Assembly: GCA_029262415.1 (NCBI GenBank)
Contig: JAJCZL010000013.1
Span: forward strand, 41,427 to 105,426
Direction: 5' to 3'
Origin: Deltaproteobacteria bacterium
Lineage (GTDB): Bacteria > Desulfobacterota > Binatia > UBA1149 > JAJCZL01
Length of the DNA: 64,000 bases
Shown here: piece after piece, positions 8,676 to 16,509 of the stretch
Position numbering within the stretch: position 1 is the first letter of the stretch
How the letters are laid out: the number at the start of each line of letters is the position of its first letter
Notes under the pieces: generated by a model
The model's database searches: none
Told to the model about the DNA's origin: nothing
Seen by the model: only the letters and a program-made list of their open reading frames with translations
Position numbers and translations under genes: made by a program

Positions 8676-8927
8676 CGTGTTGGGGCGGCGTTGGTGCATG
8701 GTTGCGGCCAGGCAATGCTGGTCAGGAGGAATGAACGCGAGCATCCCACGTTCGTCATTTCGGGTAATCATGTTGCCAGTCAGCGTGTACTCCGAGTTGA
8801 TCGTACCGCTGCCGGCAATAAGCAATCCTTCAACGCAATCGTCAACTGTAGATCCCGTCATCGTCACCTTGATGTCACTCGACCCCCACTTAGGACCACC
8901 AACAAGCGGAATCGTCTTGGCGATCAA
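8673..8927 (-). pseudogene. Fragment of a probable secreted repeat protein
   Basis: The minus strand reads about 85 residues including MTGSTVDDCVEGLLIAGSG and YTLTGNMITRNDE. This looks like rungs of a right-handed beta-helix or similar repeat protein. No complete start, signal peptide or stop belonging to the gene is visible; the frame runs into the IS5-derived element at 8672. I read it as a remnant truncated by that insertion. The 207 bases from 8928 to 9134 show nothing I can name. Confidence 0.35.
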
Positions 8928-9134
8928 ACGTTAGTAAAACTTTCTGCCAAACGACCTACGCCGTCGCATCACGTAGGTGCAGGTGCTGATGGACAATAGG
9001 CGTAAGACCACGAGCGTGAACACAAAGAGATCGTCCATTATTCTGAATACCGCTGACTGTCAGACTCCGCGGGCGAACCGAGGAGTGAAGACAGAGAAAC
9101 GGAGGTCCAGCGTATCCGGTCGGCGCGGACGTAC

Positions 9135-9824
9135 TCAAGCAAACACAACGCCGATGCTGCCCATCAGGCCGAAGTCGGCTTTGACTTGGTCGCCCGCGGA
9201 GACCGGCAGCGGTTTTACGAATGACCCACAAATCACCCGATCGCCGCGGCGAAGCCGTTCGCCGGCGTCGCCGAGCCGGGCGGCGACCACGGCGATCATA
9301 TGACCGTAGGACGCCGGCAAGTAGGCGGGCTCAACGCTGCGCGCGGCCGCACCGTTTTGAATCAGTTGCGGTTCGAGGCGTTCAGGCGCGAATCTGAGCG
9401 CAGGCGAAACCGGAGCACCGATCACCACCGCCTCATGGAAGATGTCATGGCCGAGAATCGTGTCGACGCTGCCTTTTGGTCGTGCAAAGTCGACGATCTC
9501 CAGTGCCGGTGCGAGTGTCGCGATGGCCGCGGAGGCTTGCTCAGGACTTGTCCCCGGTGCTACATCGACGGCGATTTCGGCGCAGACCTCGACCTCGACC
9601 ATGGCCTGGACACCTGCGCCGATCCTGTAGACGCCTCCCGCCTCAATCAGAGTTCGGCTGGTCATAAACCCGACCAGGGGCGCATTGATGCCCATGGCGC
9701 GTTGAACCTCGGGATCGTTGAGTCCGACCTTCCAGCCGAGCCGCTTCTCGCCTTGCTGAAGACGACGGTGCCACTCCTGCAGCTGCACGCGCATGCCGGT
9801 TTCGATTGCGGGGTTCTCGCTCAC
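9135..9824 (-). CDS. 2-keto-4-pentenoate hydratase-like protein (FAH superfamily)
   Basis: Protein of 229 aa, slightly shorter than MhpD-type hydratases at about 260 aa. It shows the family core: GWKVGLN, a product-loop with VEVEVCAEIAVDV carrying the acidic metal ligands, and APALEIVDF. Relatives hydrate 2-hydroxypenta-2,4-dienoate or decarboxylate oxalocrotonate in meta-cleavage pathways, using a divalent metal. No other meta-cleavage enzyme is in the window, so the actual substrate is open. It is divergent from the TetR gene, which suggests it is a regulatory target. Confidence 0.82.
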   Translation of the reverse strand: MSENPAIETGMRVQLQEWHRRLQQGEKRLGWKVGLNDPEVQRAMGINAPLVGFMTSRTLIEAGGVYRIGAGVQAMVEVEVCAEIAVDVAPGTSPEQASAAIATLAPALEIVDFARPKGSVDTILGHDIFHEAVVIGAPVSPALRFAPERLEPQLIQNGAAARSVEPAYLPASYGHMIAVVAARLGDAGERLRRGDRVICGSFVKPLPVSAGDQVKADFGLMGSIGVVFA

Positions 9825-9876
9825 TGTGACAGGTTGCCCGAGGCCGGGGCATGGGTCGAGGGGTGGTCGCCGGTTT

Positions 9877-9893
9877 GTTGAACTAGAGTCAAC
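9877..9893. promoter_or_regulatory. Candidate TetR operator between divergent genes
   Basis: GTTGA-N7-TCAAC forms an inverted repeat in the 89-base spacer separating the FAH-family hydratase (start 9824) and the TetR gene (start 9914). The position and symmetry fit a TetR-family operator controlling both genes. The arms are only 5 bp, so this is a suggestion. Confidence 0.4.
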
Positions 9894-9913
9894 TGGAGCC
9901 TATAGTCGAGACC

Positions 9914-10501
9914 GTGGCGGGCGCAACGAGAAGTAGGCTTGGTCAGGACGAACGGCGAGCGCAGCTGCTCGAGCTCGGCGGACGCTTGTTCACTATCCGC
10001 GCTTACGACGAGGTTTCCATCGACGATATCGCCGCCTCGGCGGGGGTTTCAAAAGGGCTGCTTTATCACTACTTTCCGAGCAAGCGCGAGCTCTACGTCG
10101 CCACCCTGCAGTTAAACGCCGGCAAGCTCGTAGAAGACATCACTCCCAAGCCCGACACCCCTCGCGACCAACGATTGGTTGCCGGTATCAACGCGTTTCT
10201 CGATCACGTCGGCGAAAACTCGGTTGGATATTCCTCTCTAATGCGCGGCGGGATCGGCAACGACGCCGAGGTCGCCAAGGTCGTCGATGAGACGCGCGAC
10301 GCGATCATTGCGATCATCTTCGAGGGTTTTGGCGGCGGTGACCCGCCGGTAGGGCTGCGTCTTGCCGCGCGTGGGTGGATCGGGTTCATGGAAGCCGCCG
10401 GAGTAGAGTGGGCCGAGAAACGCGAGGTGCCGCGCGAGACCATGGTCGCGATGGCGACCCAGGTGCTGCAAGCCGCGCTCGTAAGTTCCCGGCCGTCCTA
10501 G
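9914..10501 (+). CDS. TetR/AcrR-family transcriptional regulator
   Basis: Protein of 195 aa, normal for the family. The N-terminal helix-turn-helix is canonical: SIDDIAASAGVSKGLLYHYFPSKRELY. The ligand-binding half is unassigned; many TetR proteins of this type sense acyl-CoAs or aromatic acids. It starts at a GTG. It sits between a divergent hydratase gene and the downstream KAS III pair, so it may control the accessory lipid cluster to the right. Confidence 0.92.
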   Translation: MAGATRSRLGQDERRAQLLELGGRLFTIRAYDEVSIDDIAASAGVSKGLLYHYFPSKRELYVATLQLNAGKLVEDITPKPDTPRDQRLVAGINAFLDHVGENSVGYSSLMRGGIGNDAEVAKVVDETRDAIIAIIFEGFGGGDPPVGLRLAARGWIGFMEAAGVEWAEKREVPRETMVAMATQVLQAALVSSRPS

Positions 10502-10611
10502 AGTTCACCTAGCATGGGTTGCGGCCTCGCGCCTTGACCCTGCTCCCTATACAATTTCCGCAATCCCACGGTCTGGTGCATGCCCGTAGCGGCTGCTCCG
10601 GAGGAGAAACG

Positions 10612-11613
10612 ATGGTCAGGACGGAGATTTTAGGAACCGGAAGTGCAGTGCCCGACAACATCGTTACCAACGACGACATGGGCAAGCTCGTCACCACCGA
10701 CGATGCGTGGATCCAGCAACGAAGCGGCATCAAGCAGCGCCGTCATCTGAAGCCGGGCCAGGGCGGCCCGGTGAGCCTTGGTAAGCCGGCGGCCGAGCGC
10801 GCGATGGCGGCGGCAGGGATCGCCATCGGTGACGTCGATTTTGTGATCTGCACGACACAGAACCCTGAGTATTACAGCCCGGGGACCGGTTGTTTCCTGC
10901 ACGCCGAGCTGGGATTGGCCGACAACGTCGGGGTGCTTGAAGTCCGTAACCAGTGCAGCGGATTCCTCTACGCGTTGCAGATAGCCGACGCGTACATTCG
11001 CGCCGGCGTATACCGGCGGATCTTGTTGGTCGGCTGCGAAGTGCACTCTACGGGCCTCGAGTACACCGATGAGGGCCGCCACATCACCGTCTTATTTGGA
11101 GACGGCTCAGGTGCGATGGTGCTCGGCGCCTCGGAGTCGGCAGACTCGGGTATCTTATCGACCGAAGTGCACGCCGACGGCCGCTTTGCCCGTGAGCTTT
11201 GGGTCGAAGGTTGCGGTGGTGCGCAGCGTCCGCGCGTCAGTGCCGAGCAACTCGAGCAGCGTAAACAGTTCCCCTACATGAACGGCCAGGCGGTGTTCAA
11301 GAAAGCGGTCGGTGGGATGGCCGCTTCGGTAAAGACCCAACTAAAGCAAAACGGACTGGATATTGCCGATGTCGACCACTTCTTTCCGCATCAGGCAAAC
11401 AAGCGCATCAGTGAAACTGTCGGCGAGTTCATCAAGATCGACCCGGCTAAGGTCGATCACAGCATCGAGCGTTACGGCAACTGCTCTTCTGCGTCGATTC
11501 CGTTGGCGTTAGACGATGCTGTTCGCGATGGGCGGGTAAAAAAGGGTGACGTGGTGCTGATGGCGAGCTTCGCAGCTGGCTTTGTCTGGGGTGCCGCGCT
11601 GTTGCGTTACTGA
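10612..11613 (+). CDS. KAS III-like (FabH-like) condensing enzyme, catalytic subunit
   Basis: Beta-ketoacyl-ACP synthase III-type thiolase-fold enzyme of 333 aa. The catalytic triad is intact: Cys115 in NQCSGF, His260 in PHQAN and Asn290 in YGNCSS. It should transfer an acyl group to Cys and condense it with a malonyl-type or other acceptor. GGAGGAG precedes the ATG at 10612. The next gene, 28 bases downstream, is a paralogue lacking two of these three residues. Cys-less partners are known in PqsB/PqsC. It is probably not the housekeeping FabH, because no plsX, fabD, fabG or acpP is nearby. Confidence 0.9.
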   Translation: MVRTEILGTGSAVPDNIVTNDDMGKLVTTDDAWIQQRSGIKQRRHLKPGQGGPVSLGKPAAERAMAAAGIAIGDVDFVICTTQNPEYYSPGTGCFLHAELGLADNVGVLEVRNQCSGFLYALQIADAYIRAGVYRRILLVGCEVHSTGLEYTDEGRHITVLFGDGSGAMVLGASESADSGILSTEVHADGRFARELWVEGCGGAQRPRVSAEQLEQRKQFPYMNGQAVFKKAVGGMAASVKTQLKQNGLDIADVDHFFPHQANKRISETVGEFIKIDPAKVDHSIERYGNCSSASIPLALDDAVRDGRVKKGDVVLMASFAAGFVWGAALLRY

Positions 11614-11641
11614 TCGGCGAACAACGGAGCGAGGGGCGGAC

Positions 11642-12637
11642 ATGGCAAGCACGATTATCATTGGAACCGGAGCGTATCTTCCCGAGCGCGTGGTCAGCAA
11701 CGAAGAAATCGCGGAGAAGCTGGGTGTTCAGCCGGCCTGGATCCTGGATGAAACCGGTGTCAAAGAACGTCGCTACGCACGCGACGATGAGACACCCGCC
11801 GACATGTCTTACGCAGCCGCACAAATTGCGCTCGCGGATGCGGGCACCACGATCGAAGAGATCGACTATATGGTGTCGGCGATCGAGCACTCTGATACTT
11901 ACTTTCCCGGCAATGGGTGCTTTGTACAGGAGAAGTTCCAACTGGGCACCGGGGTTGGTGCACTCGACGTCCGCAACCAGGCGGCCGGATTTATCTATGC
12001 ACTCTCGGCTGCCGATGCGTTGATTCGGGCCGGGATCTACAAGAACGTGCTGCTGAACGGAACTGAACTGAACTCGTGTGCGCTCGAGTGGACGTCCGAA
12101 GGCAAGGACCTAACGCCGTCGTTGGCCGATGGTTCCGGAGCGGTGGTTCTAGGCCCGGGCGAAGACGGGACGGGCGTGCTTGCGACTGACCTGAACGCCG
12201 ATGGGCGCTTTGCGCGGGACTACTGGGTTCGCAGCGAGTCCAATGCTCACCACCCACGACTGACGCTTGAGATGCTTGAAGCAGGACATCAGTACCCGCG
12301 TATCAACGTGGAGGTCTTTTACGAGCATGCGGTTGAAGGCCTGGTTGCCAGCATCAAGCGTACGCTCGAAAGCGCGGGTATAGCGACCGGTGACGTCTCG
12401 ATGTTCTTACTGCAGCAAGGCAACCGGCGTGTTAACGAGTCGGTCGCCGCCAAACTAGGCCTCCCCGCCGGCAGCGTCGACCATAGTATCGAACGGTACG
12501 GCAACACCGGCGCGGCTTCGATTCCGATCGCCCTCGACGAGGGCCTGCGCTGCAACCGTATTGGGCGCGGCGCCACCGTGGTTATGGCGGCCTTCGGCGC
12601 CGGTTTCGTCTGGGGCTCGGCTGTCGTCAAGCTCTGA
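11642..12637 (+). CDS. Degenerate KAS III-like subunit lacking catalytic Cys and His
   Basis: Paralogue of the preceding gene, 331 aa, aligning with it from end to end. The catalytic Cys is Ala114 (NQAAGF) and the catalytic His is Gln258 (LLQQGN), while Asn288 (YGNTG) is kept. The surrounding fold motifs, including ADGSGAVVLG and the C-terminal GAGFVWGSAVV, are well conserved, and there is no frameshift, so it is under selection as a protein. I infer a structural or gating partner that forms a heterodimer with the upstream enzyme, like PqsB with PqsC. An independent enzyme with different chemistry is an alternative. Confidence 0.85.
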   Translation: MASTIIIGTGAYLPERVVSNEEIAEKLGVQPAWILDETGVKERRYARDDETPADMSYAAAQIALADAGTTIEEIDYMVSAIEHSDTYFPGNGCFVQEKFQLGTGVGALDVRNQAAGFIYALSAADALIRAGIYKNVLLNGTELNSCALEWTSEGKDLTPSLADGSGAVVLGPGEDGTGVLATDLNADGRFARDYWVRSESNAHHPRLTLEMLEAGHQYPRINVEVFYEHAVEGLVASIKRTLESAGIATGDVSMFLLQQGNRRVNESVAAKLGLPAGSVDHSIERYGNTGAASIPIALDEGLRCNRIGRGATVVMAAFGAGFVWGSAVVKL

Positions 12638-12673
12638 CCCGGGCGTTTGGCTCGCGCGTCAGCCTCCGCGGTG

Positions 12674-13468
12674 TCAGCCCAAGAAGTCCAGGATCGCGGT
12701 GTTAAACTCGTCGCGGAACTGGATGTTGAAACCATGTCCGCCGTCGGCGAACAGTTGCAGTCGAGCGTTCGGGATGCGCTCGGCGAGGATGTCGGCGTTT
12801 CCGGGCGGCACCAAAACATCTGCCTCGCCGTGCACAACCAAGGTTTCGTGGTGAATCTCGCCGAGGCGATCGTAGGTGTCGTGTCCCATCACCGCACCTA
12901 TCTGGTTGGCGAGCGTAAGCTTGGTGGGCGGCATCAGGCCTTGCTCGGCGAACATCATCATAAGCGGAGCCATGTTCTCGTTGAGATAGTCGGCCGGAAA
13001 CAGGATCCCGGCTACGGCTTGAAACGCCTGCAGCAGGTCTTCACCGTCACCCTGCATGGTGAGTGCTTCGACAACCTCAGGGCTCGGGTGCACCGCGTTC
13101 ATCCCGCCCGGGGTGGTGCACGCAAGTACCAGCCTATCGACACGATGGGGATGTCTGAGTGCGACGTGCTGCGAAATCATCCCGCCCATCGAGATACCGC
13201 ACAGGTGCGTCTTCTCTATTCCAGCGGCGTCGAGCACGGCGATAACGTCGTCGGCCATGAGTTCCATCGTATAGTTCGGGTCTGAGGTTTGTGTCCGGCC
13301 GGTACCACGGTTGTCGAGCAGGATGACGTTGTGCCGTTCGGCGAACGCCGGGGTCTGCGCGAACCACCATCCCGAAGTCCCACCCAGGCCCATCACCAGC
13401 GTGAGTGGCGTGCCGGCGCCTTGGGTGTCGTAGTAAAGCTTCGCTCCGTGGTTTTCGGTGAATGCCAA
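12674..13468 (-). CDS. Alpha/beta hydrolase
   Basis: Serine hydrolase of 264 aa with the oxyanion segment VMGLGGTSGWW, the turn LLDNRGTGRT and nucleophile elbow GISMGG, followed by a late GGHGFN segment carrying the His. This is the 3-oxoadipate enol-lactonase/MhpC-like branch. I place the start at a TTG (13468) because AGGAG lies seven bases upstream and the family sequence begins there; the frame is open to 13564 without resemblance. It converges with the KAS III pair and diverges from the MaoC genes, so it is encoded inside the lipid cluster on the opposite strand. Confidence 0.86.
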   Translation of the reverse strand: MAFTENHGAKLYYDTQGAGTPLTLVMGLGGTSGWWFAQTPAFAERHNVILLDNRGTGRTQTSDPNYTMELMADDVIAVLDAAGIEKTHLCGISMGGMISQHVALRHPHRVDRLVLACTTPGGMNAVHPSPEVVEALTMQGDGEDLLQAFQAVAGILFPADYLNENMAPLMMMFAEQGLMPPTKLTLANQIGAVMGHDTYDRLGEIHHETLVVHGEADVLVPPGNADILAERIPNARLQLFADGGHGFNIQFRDEFNTAILDFLG

Positions 13469-13557
13469 CGCTTCTCTCCTGTTCAGGCTACCAATGGTCG
13501 CTGAATCTGAATATGCATAGCTTTCGTGACTTTGGTAGTTACCCGTAGGAGACAGCA

Positions 13558-14049
13558 GTGGCAAAAGAGTTTGTACTTACCGAGCAGATGACTGCGCAGA
13601 TCGGTGCCGAATCACCACCGTGGCCTTTCGAAGTCACGACCACCAGCGTGCGCGCGTTCGCGCGCGGCGTGGGCTACACCGACCCCGTCTATTTCGATGT
13701 CGCGGCCGCGATAAAGGCCGGATACCGGAGTCTACCCGCGCCGCCGACCTATATCGGGACTCCGGTGTTTATCCCTGGACGGTCGAGCGACACGTTCAGC
13801 GGTCCGAGCGAAGGAATGCCGAACGTAGATCACGGGCTCAAGGGCATCCTCGACGGTGGAACCGAGACCGAGACTTATGACACCATATGCGCCGGTGACG
13901 AACTGAGCGCGGTAACGAGGATTGCCGCCCTTGATGTACGTCCGAGCAAGGCTCTGGGGAAAATGCTCGTCATGGGTACCGAGACCGAGTACCGCAACGC
14001 GGCCGGCGACTTGGTCGCTAAGCAGCGTGCACAAGTAATCTATTACTGA
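13558..14049 (+). CDS. MaoC-like dehydratase, N-terminal-domain type (HadA-like)
   Basis: Protein of 163 aa matching the FAS1-like/MaoC N-terminal dehydratase family: PWPFEVTTTSVRAFARGVGYTDPVYFD at the start, PPTYIGTPVF in the middle and a DGGTETETYD hot-dog helix region. In HadAB-type enzymes this subunit has no catalytic dyad and shapes the substrate tunnel. It starts at GTG after TAGGAG, 15 bases before the catalytic partner. The two together should dehydrate or hydrate (R)-3-hydroxyacyl thioesters. Confidence 0.88.
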   Translation: MAKEFVLTEQMTAQIGAESPPWPFEVTTTSVRAFARGVGYTDPVYFDVAAAIKAGYRSLPAPPTYIGTPVFIPGRSSDTFSGPSEGMPNVDHGLKGILDGGTETETYDTICAGDELSAVTRIAALDVRPSKALGKMLVMGTETEYRNAAGDLVAKQRAQVIYY

Positions 14050-14064
14050 GCGTAGGAGAGAGAT

Positions 14065-14481
14065 GTGATTGCCGACTGGAAAAAGATCGCAGAGGGCGAT
14101 TCGTTGCCCGAACTCCGCAAGACACCCACTGTCACCCAGCTCGTCAAATACGCCGCGGGCTCGGGCGACTTCAACCCGCTCCATCACGACTACAATTTCC
14201 CGCAGTCCGAACAGATCGGCTCTATCATTGTGCACGGGCGTTTTAAGTACGCGGCGCTCGGCGAGTTGGTCTCGAACTGGCTTGGGCACGCATGGCGTGT
14301 GAAGAAAATTTCTTGTCAGTACCGTGGAATGGACATGCCGAACCAAGAGTTCGTGTGTCGCGGCACCGTCGTCAAGAAATGGGAAGAGAACGGCGAGAAG
14401 CTCGTGCAGATAGATGTATGGGCCGAGAACGCCGAGGGCAAGAAAACCACGCCCGGTCAGGCCGTCGTCGTGATGCGTTGA
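14065..14481 (+). CDS. MaoC-like (R)-specific hydratase, catalytic subunit (HadB-like)
   Basis: Single hot-dog domain protein of 138 aa. The hydratase-2 motif is GDFNPLHHD, with Asp35 and His40 as the catalytic pair, followed by GSIIVHGRF. It starts at GTG after TAGGAGAG. With the preceding gene it forms a split (R)-3-hydroxyacyl dehydratase. In this cluster it could process the beta-ketoacyl product of the KAS III pair after reduction, but no dedicated ketoreductase is adjacent. Confidence 0.9.
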   Translation: MIADWKKIAEGDSLPELRKTPTVTQLVKYAAGSGDFNPLHHDYNFPQSEQIGSIIVHGRFKYAALGELVSNWLGHAWRVKKISCQYRGMDMPNQEFVCRGTVVKKWEENGEKLVQIDVWAENAEGKKTTPGQAVVVMR

Positions 14482-14508
14482 CGCCGGCGCCGGTGGCTGC
14501 GCGACTGG

Positions 14509-15318
14509 TCAGCTTGTCATGTGCATCGATATCGCCTCGGCCGCCGTTGCGAATTCTGCCGCGGTGTCGTAGCGAGCGGTGTGAATGATGCGGGTGACAC
14601 CGACATCGGCCATTTCCAGGACAGTTGCGCGCGCGGCAGGTGGGTCGTCCAGCGCCAGTGAAGTGATTACCGCGGTTTCAGGCCTCGGTTTGCCGGACTC
14701 GTCGGCGAGCGCGTGCATCTGCTTGATCGGCTCGGCCAGGGCTGAGGCCTGACCGCCGACCGGCATCCACCCTTCGCCAAACCGGACTGCTCGCCGTAAC
14801 GCGTGAGGCGCGTTGCCGCCGACAAAGATCGGTGGTCTTGGTGGCCGCGGTAGAAACAGAAACTCTTGCCCGTTAGCTTCGAGCTTGTCGTTATCAAAGC
14901 ATCGGTGGAGGAAAGCGAGGGTGTCGTCGGTGATCTTTCCGCGCGATGCCCGATCAACTCCGAGAGCTTTGAACTCGGCGCGCATCCAACCTGCGCCGAC
15001 GCCGAGCATCATGCGGTTGCCTGAGAGTTCTTGGATAGTCGCGATTTGTTTGGCGGTCGGAAGGGGCGGGCGGTAGGGAAGAACCAGCACGCCGGTGCCG
15101 ATACGTACGCGTTCGGTCGCTGCGGCCAAGAACGCCAGTGACGCCAGCGGATCGAGGTATCGCCCACCCGAACCCTCCGCATCCTCGGGCGGGATGGCGA
15201 CGTGGTCGGCGATCCACAACTCGTCGATTGCGCTGCGGTCGGCGGCTCTTGCGCACGCAGTGAAAATGTCAGGCGCCGACTGTGGGCCCATGTTGCGGAG
15301 GAAAAGTCCGTAGATCAT
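14509..15318 (-). CDS. LLM-class F420-dependent oxidoreductase
   Basis: Protein of 269 aa with the luciferase-like TIM barrel: DELWIADHVAIP, RVRIGTGVLVLPYRPP, LGVGAGWM and PPIFVGGN. This matches the family of probable F420-dependent oxidoreductases. Flavin use cannot be excluded. It lies five bases from the next minus-strand hydrolase and shares its orientation, so the two are likely one operon (hydrolase first). The redox substrate is unknown. Confidence 0.88.
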   Translation of the reverse strand: MIYGLFLRNMGPQSAPDIFTACARAADRSAIDELWIADHVAIPPEDAEGSGGRYLDPLASLAFLAAATERVRIGTGVLVLPYRPPLPTAKQIATIQELSGNRMMLGVGAGWMRAEFKALGVDRASRGKITDDTLAFLHRCFDNDKLEANGQEFLFLPRPPRPPIFVGGNAPHALRRAVRFGEGWMPVGGQASALAEPIKQMHALADESGKPRPETAVITSLALDDPPAARATVLEMADVGVTRIIHTARYDTAAEFATAAEAISMHMTS

Positions 15319-15323
15319 TGCCG

Positions 15324-16109
15324 TCAGTCCTCGATAATTTCGTCAGGGAAGTCGACCACACGGTCGCCGAGCGTGAGAATCAGGAAGCGATGGACTTCGT
15401 CGGCAACGTTGGGTCCCTGCAGCGATGGCCACCACCTTCCTGCGAGTTTCATCGCGGCTGCGCGGGCTGTCTTCTGTTTGGCGAAAGCGAGAGCCTCTTG
15501 GGTGTCGACGAGTGCGTCGCCGCCGGGCACAAACACGATCGCGGGTGGGGCGGGGTTCGGCCGGATGCTTGTGACACCGGTCTGCAGTTCACTTATCAAC
15601 GCTCTGGGTTCTGCACAGATGTCTTCGCGGCCACGGCACCGGCGCGCAATGGTCTGCGGAGGTGTCACCCCCAGGCCGGACGTGGCTTGCTTGCGGCGGC
15701 CGAGGAACCCGAGCGTTTTCGCGTAACGGCGACCGAGCGCGGCCGGCGTGCTCGGCGCGAACAGCGCCATTGCCATCGGCCGGTGCTCGGTCGCTGCTTG
15801 CAAAGCGATCGATGCACCGACGTCTGCACCGAACAGGATCAGCTTGTCGCCAAGCTTTGCCGACGCTTCGATCGCATCGTTGACCGAGCTTGCGAAGTTC
15901 TGTTCAGGGAGATTGTCGGCGCTTCGCGCAGATGGATCGCGGCTCAGCAGGTAGACCTCCCACCCGCGGTGCGCGAGCATCGAGGTTAGCGGACGCCAGC
16001 AGGTTTGCGACTGAAACAGACCCGGCAAAATCAGAATCCGTGCGTGGTAGCGCCCAGCCTCGGGAGGGTCGAAGTGAAGGGTAGTTCCACCGATCGAAAC
16101 AGCGCGCAT
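15324..16109 (-). CDS. Alpha/beta hydrolase-fold protein with an Asp at the nucleophile elbow
   Basis: Protein of 261 aa with an alpha/beta-hydrolase layout: LILPGLFQSQTCW at the oxyanion strand and LFGADVGASIALQAA at the elbow. The usual Ser is Asp, as in haloalkane dehalogenases and epoxide hydrolases, although the rest of the sequence is not diagnostic for either. A late VPGGDALVD strand may carry the acid residue. The ATG at 16109 is used; a TTG lies just before it. It is immediately upstream of the LLM oxidoreductase in the same operon. Confidence 0.72.
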   Translation of the reverse strand: MRAVSIGGTTLHFDPPEAGRYHARILILPGLFQSQTCWRPLTSMLAHRGWEVYLLSRDPSARSADNLPEQNFASSVNDAIEASAKLGDKLILFGADVGASIALQAATEHRPMAMALFAPSTPAALGRRYAKTLGFLGRRKQATSGLGVTPPQTIARRCRGREDICAEPRALISELQTGVTSIRPNPAPPAIVFVPGGDALVDTQEALAFAKQKTARAAAMKLAGRWWPSLQGPNVADEVHRFLILTLGDRVVDFPDEIIED

Positions 16110-16187
16110 CAACGCGGTGTAAGCAATGCGTGGTGCGAAGCCAACAGGAGAGCCGACAGCTAATCTGCGTCTTGTTGGAGAGGACGG

Positions 16188-16295
16188 CTAAGCGCTGGTG
16201 AGGCCGATGAGCGCGAGCACCACGAAGAACGCCGCCAGAGCCAGTTTCGACAACAGCGCGCCGGCTGCCGAATCATCGGTATAGCGCTTGTCCAT
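16188..16295 (-). CDS. Small single-pass membrane protein, 35 aa
   Basis: Short frame encoding a charged N-terminus (MDKRYTDD) followed by one hydrophobic segment of about 20 residues (LLSKLALAAFFVVLALIGL). It ends at TAG. No ribosome-binding site is obvious, so translation is uncertain. It lies in the same direction as the hydrolase/LLM pair, 78 bases upstream, and could be the first gene of that operon. I do not recognise a family. Confidence 0.4.
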   Translation of the reverse strand: MDKRYTDDSAAGALLSKLALAAFFVVLALIGLTSA

Positions 16296-16320
16296 AGACG
16301 TTATTTACACTGCGCACCGT

Positions 16321-16387
16321 AGAAGGGTCAAGGGGCGGGTTCGCCGGTCGCGCAGCCCTCCGCCCTTCTGGTCCTACGACTTGACCC
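16321..16387. promoter_or_regulatory. Overlapping alternative hairpins
   Basis: AGAAGGG (16321-16327) can pair with CCCTTCT (16363-16369), or GGGTCAAG (16325-16332) can pair with CTTGACCC (16380-16387). The two pairings share bases and exclude each other. The region is downstream of the secreted repeat protein and upstream of the 35-aa gene on the minus strand. It could be a terminator region or an attenuator-like leader. A further small hairpin with arms GACCTG/CAGGTC lies at 16423-16441. Confidence 0.4.
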
Positions 16388-16509
16388 GAACGGGTGGTTC
16401 GCGGCGCTCTGCAGTTGTCGGCGACCTGAAAATTGCAGGTCTTGGAGGATGCTCACGCGCGGACAGGACCGGCGCATATGCGGGGGTGTTGGGGGTGCCG
16501 GAGCGTCGT

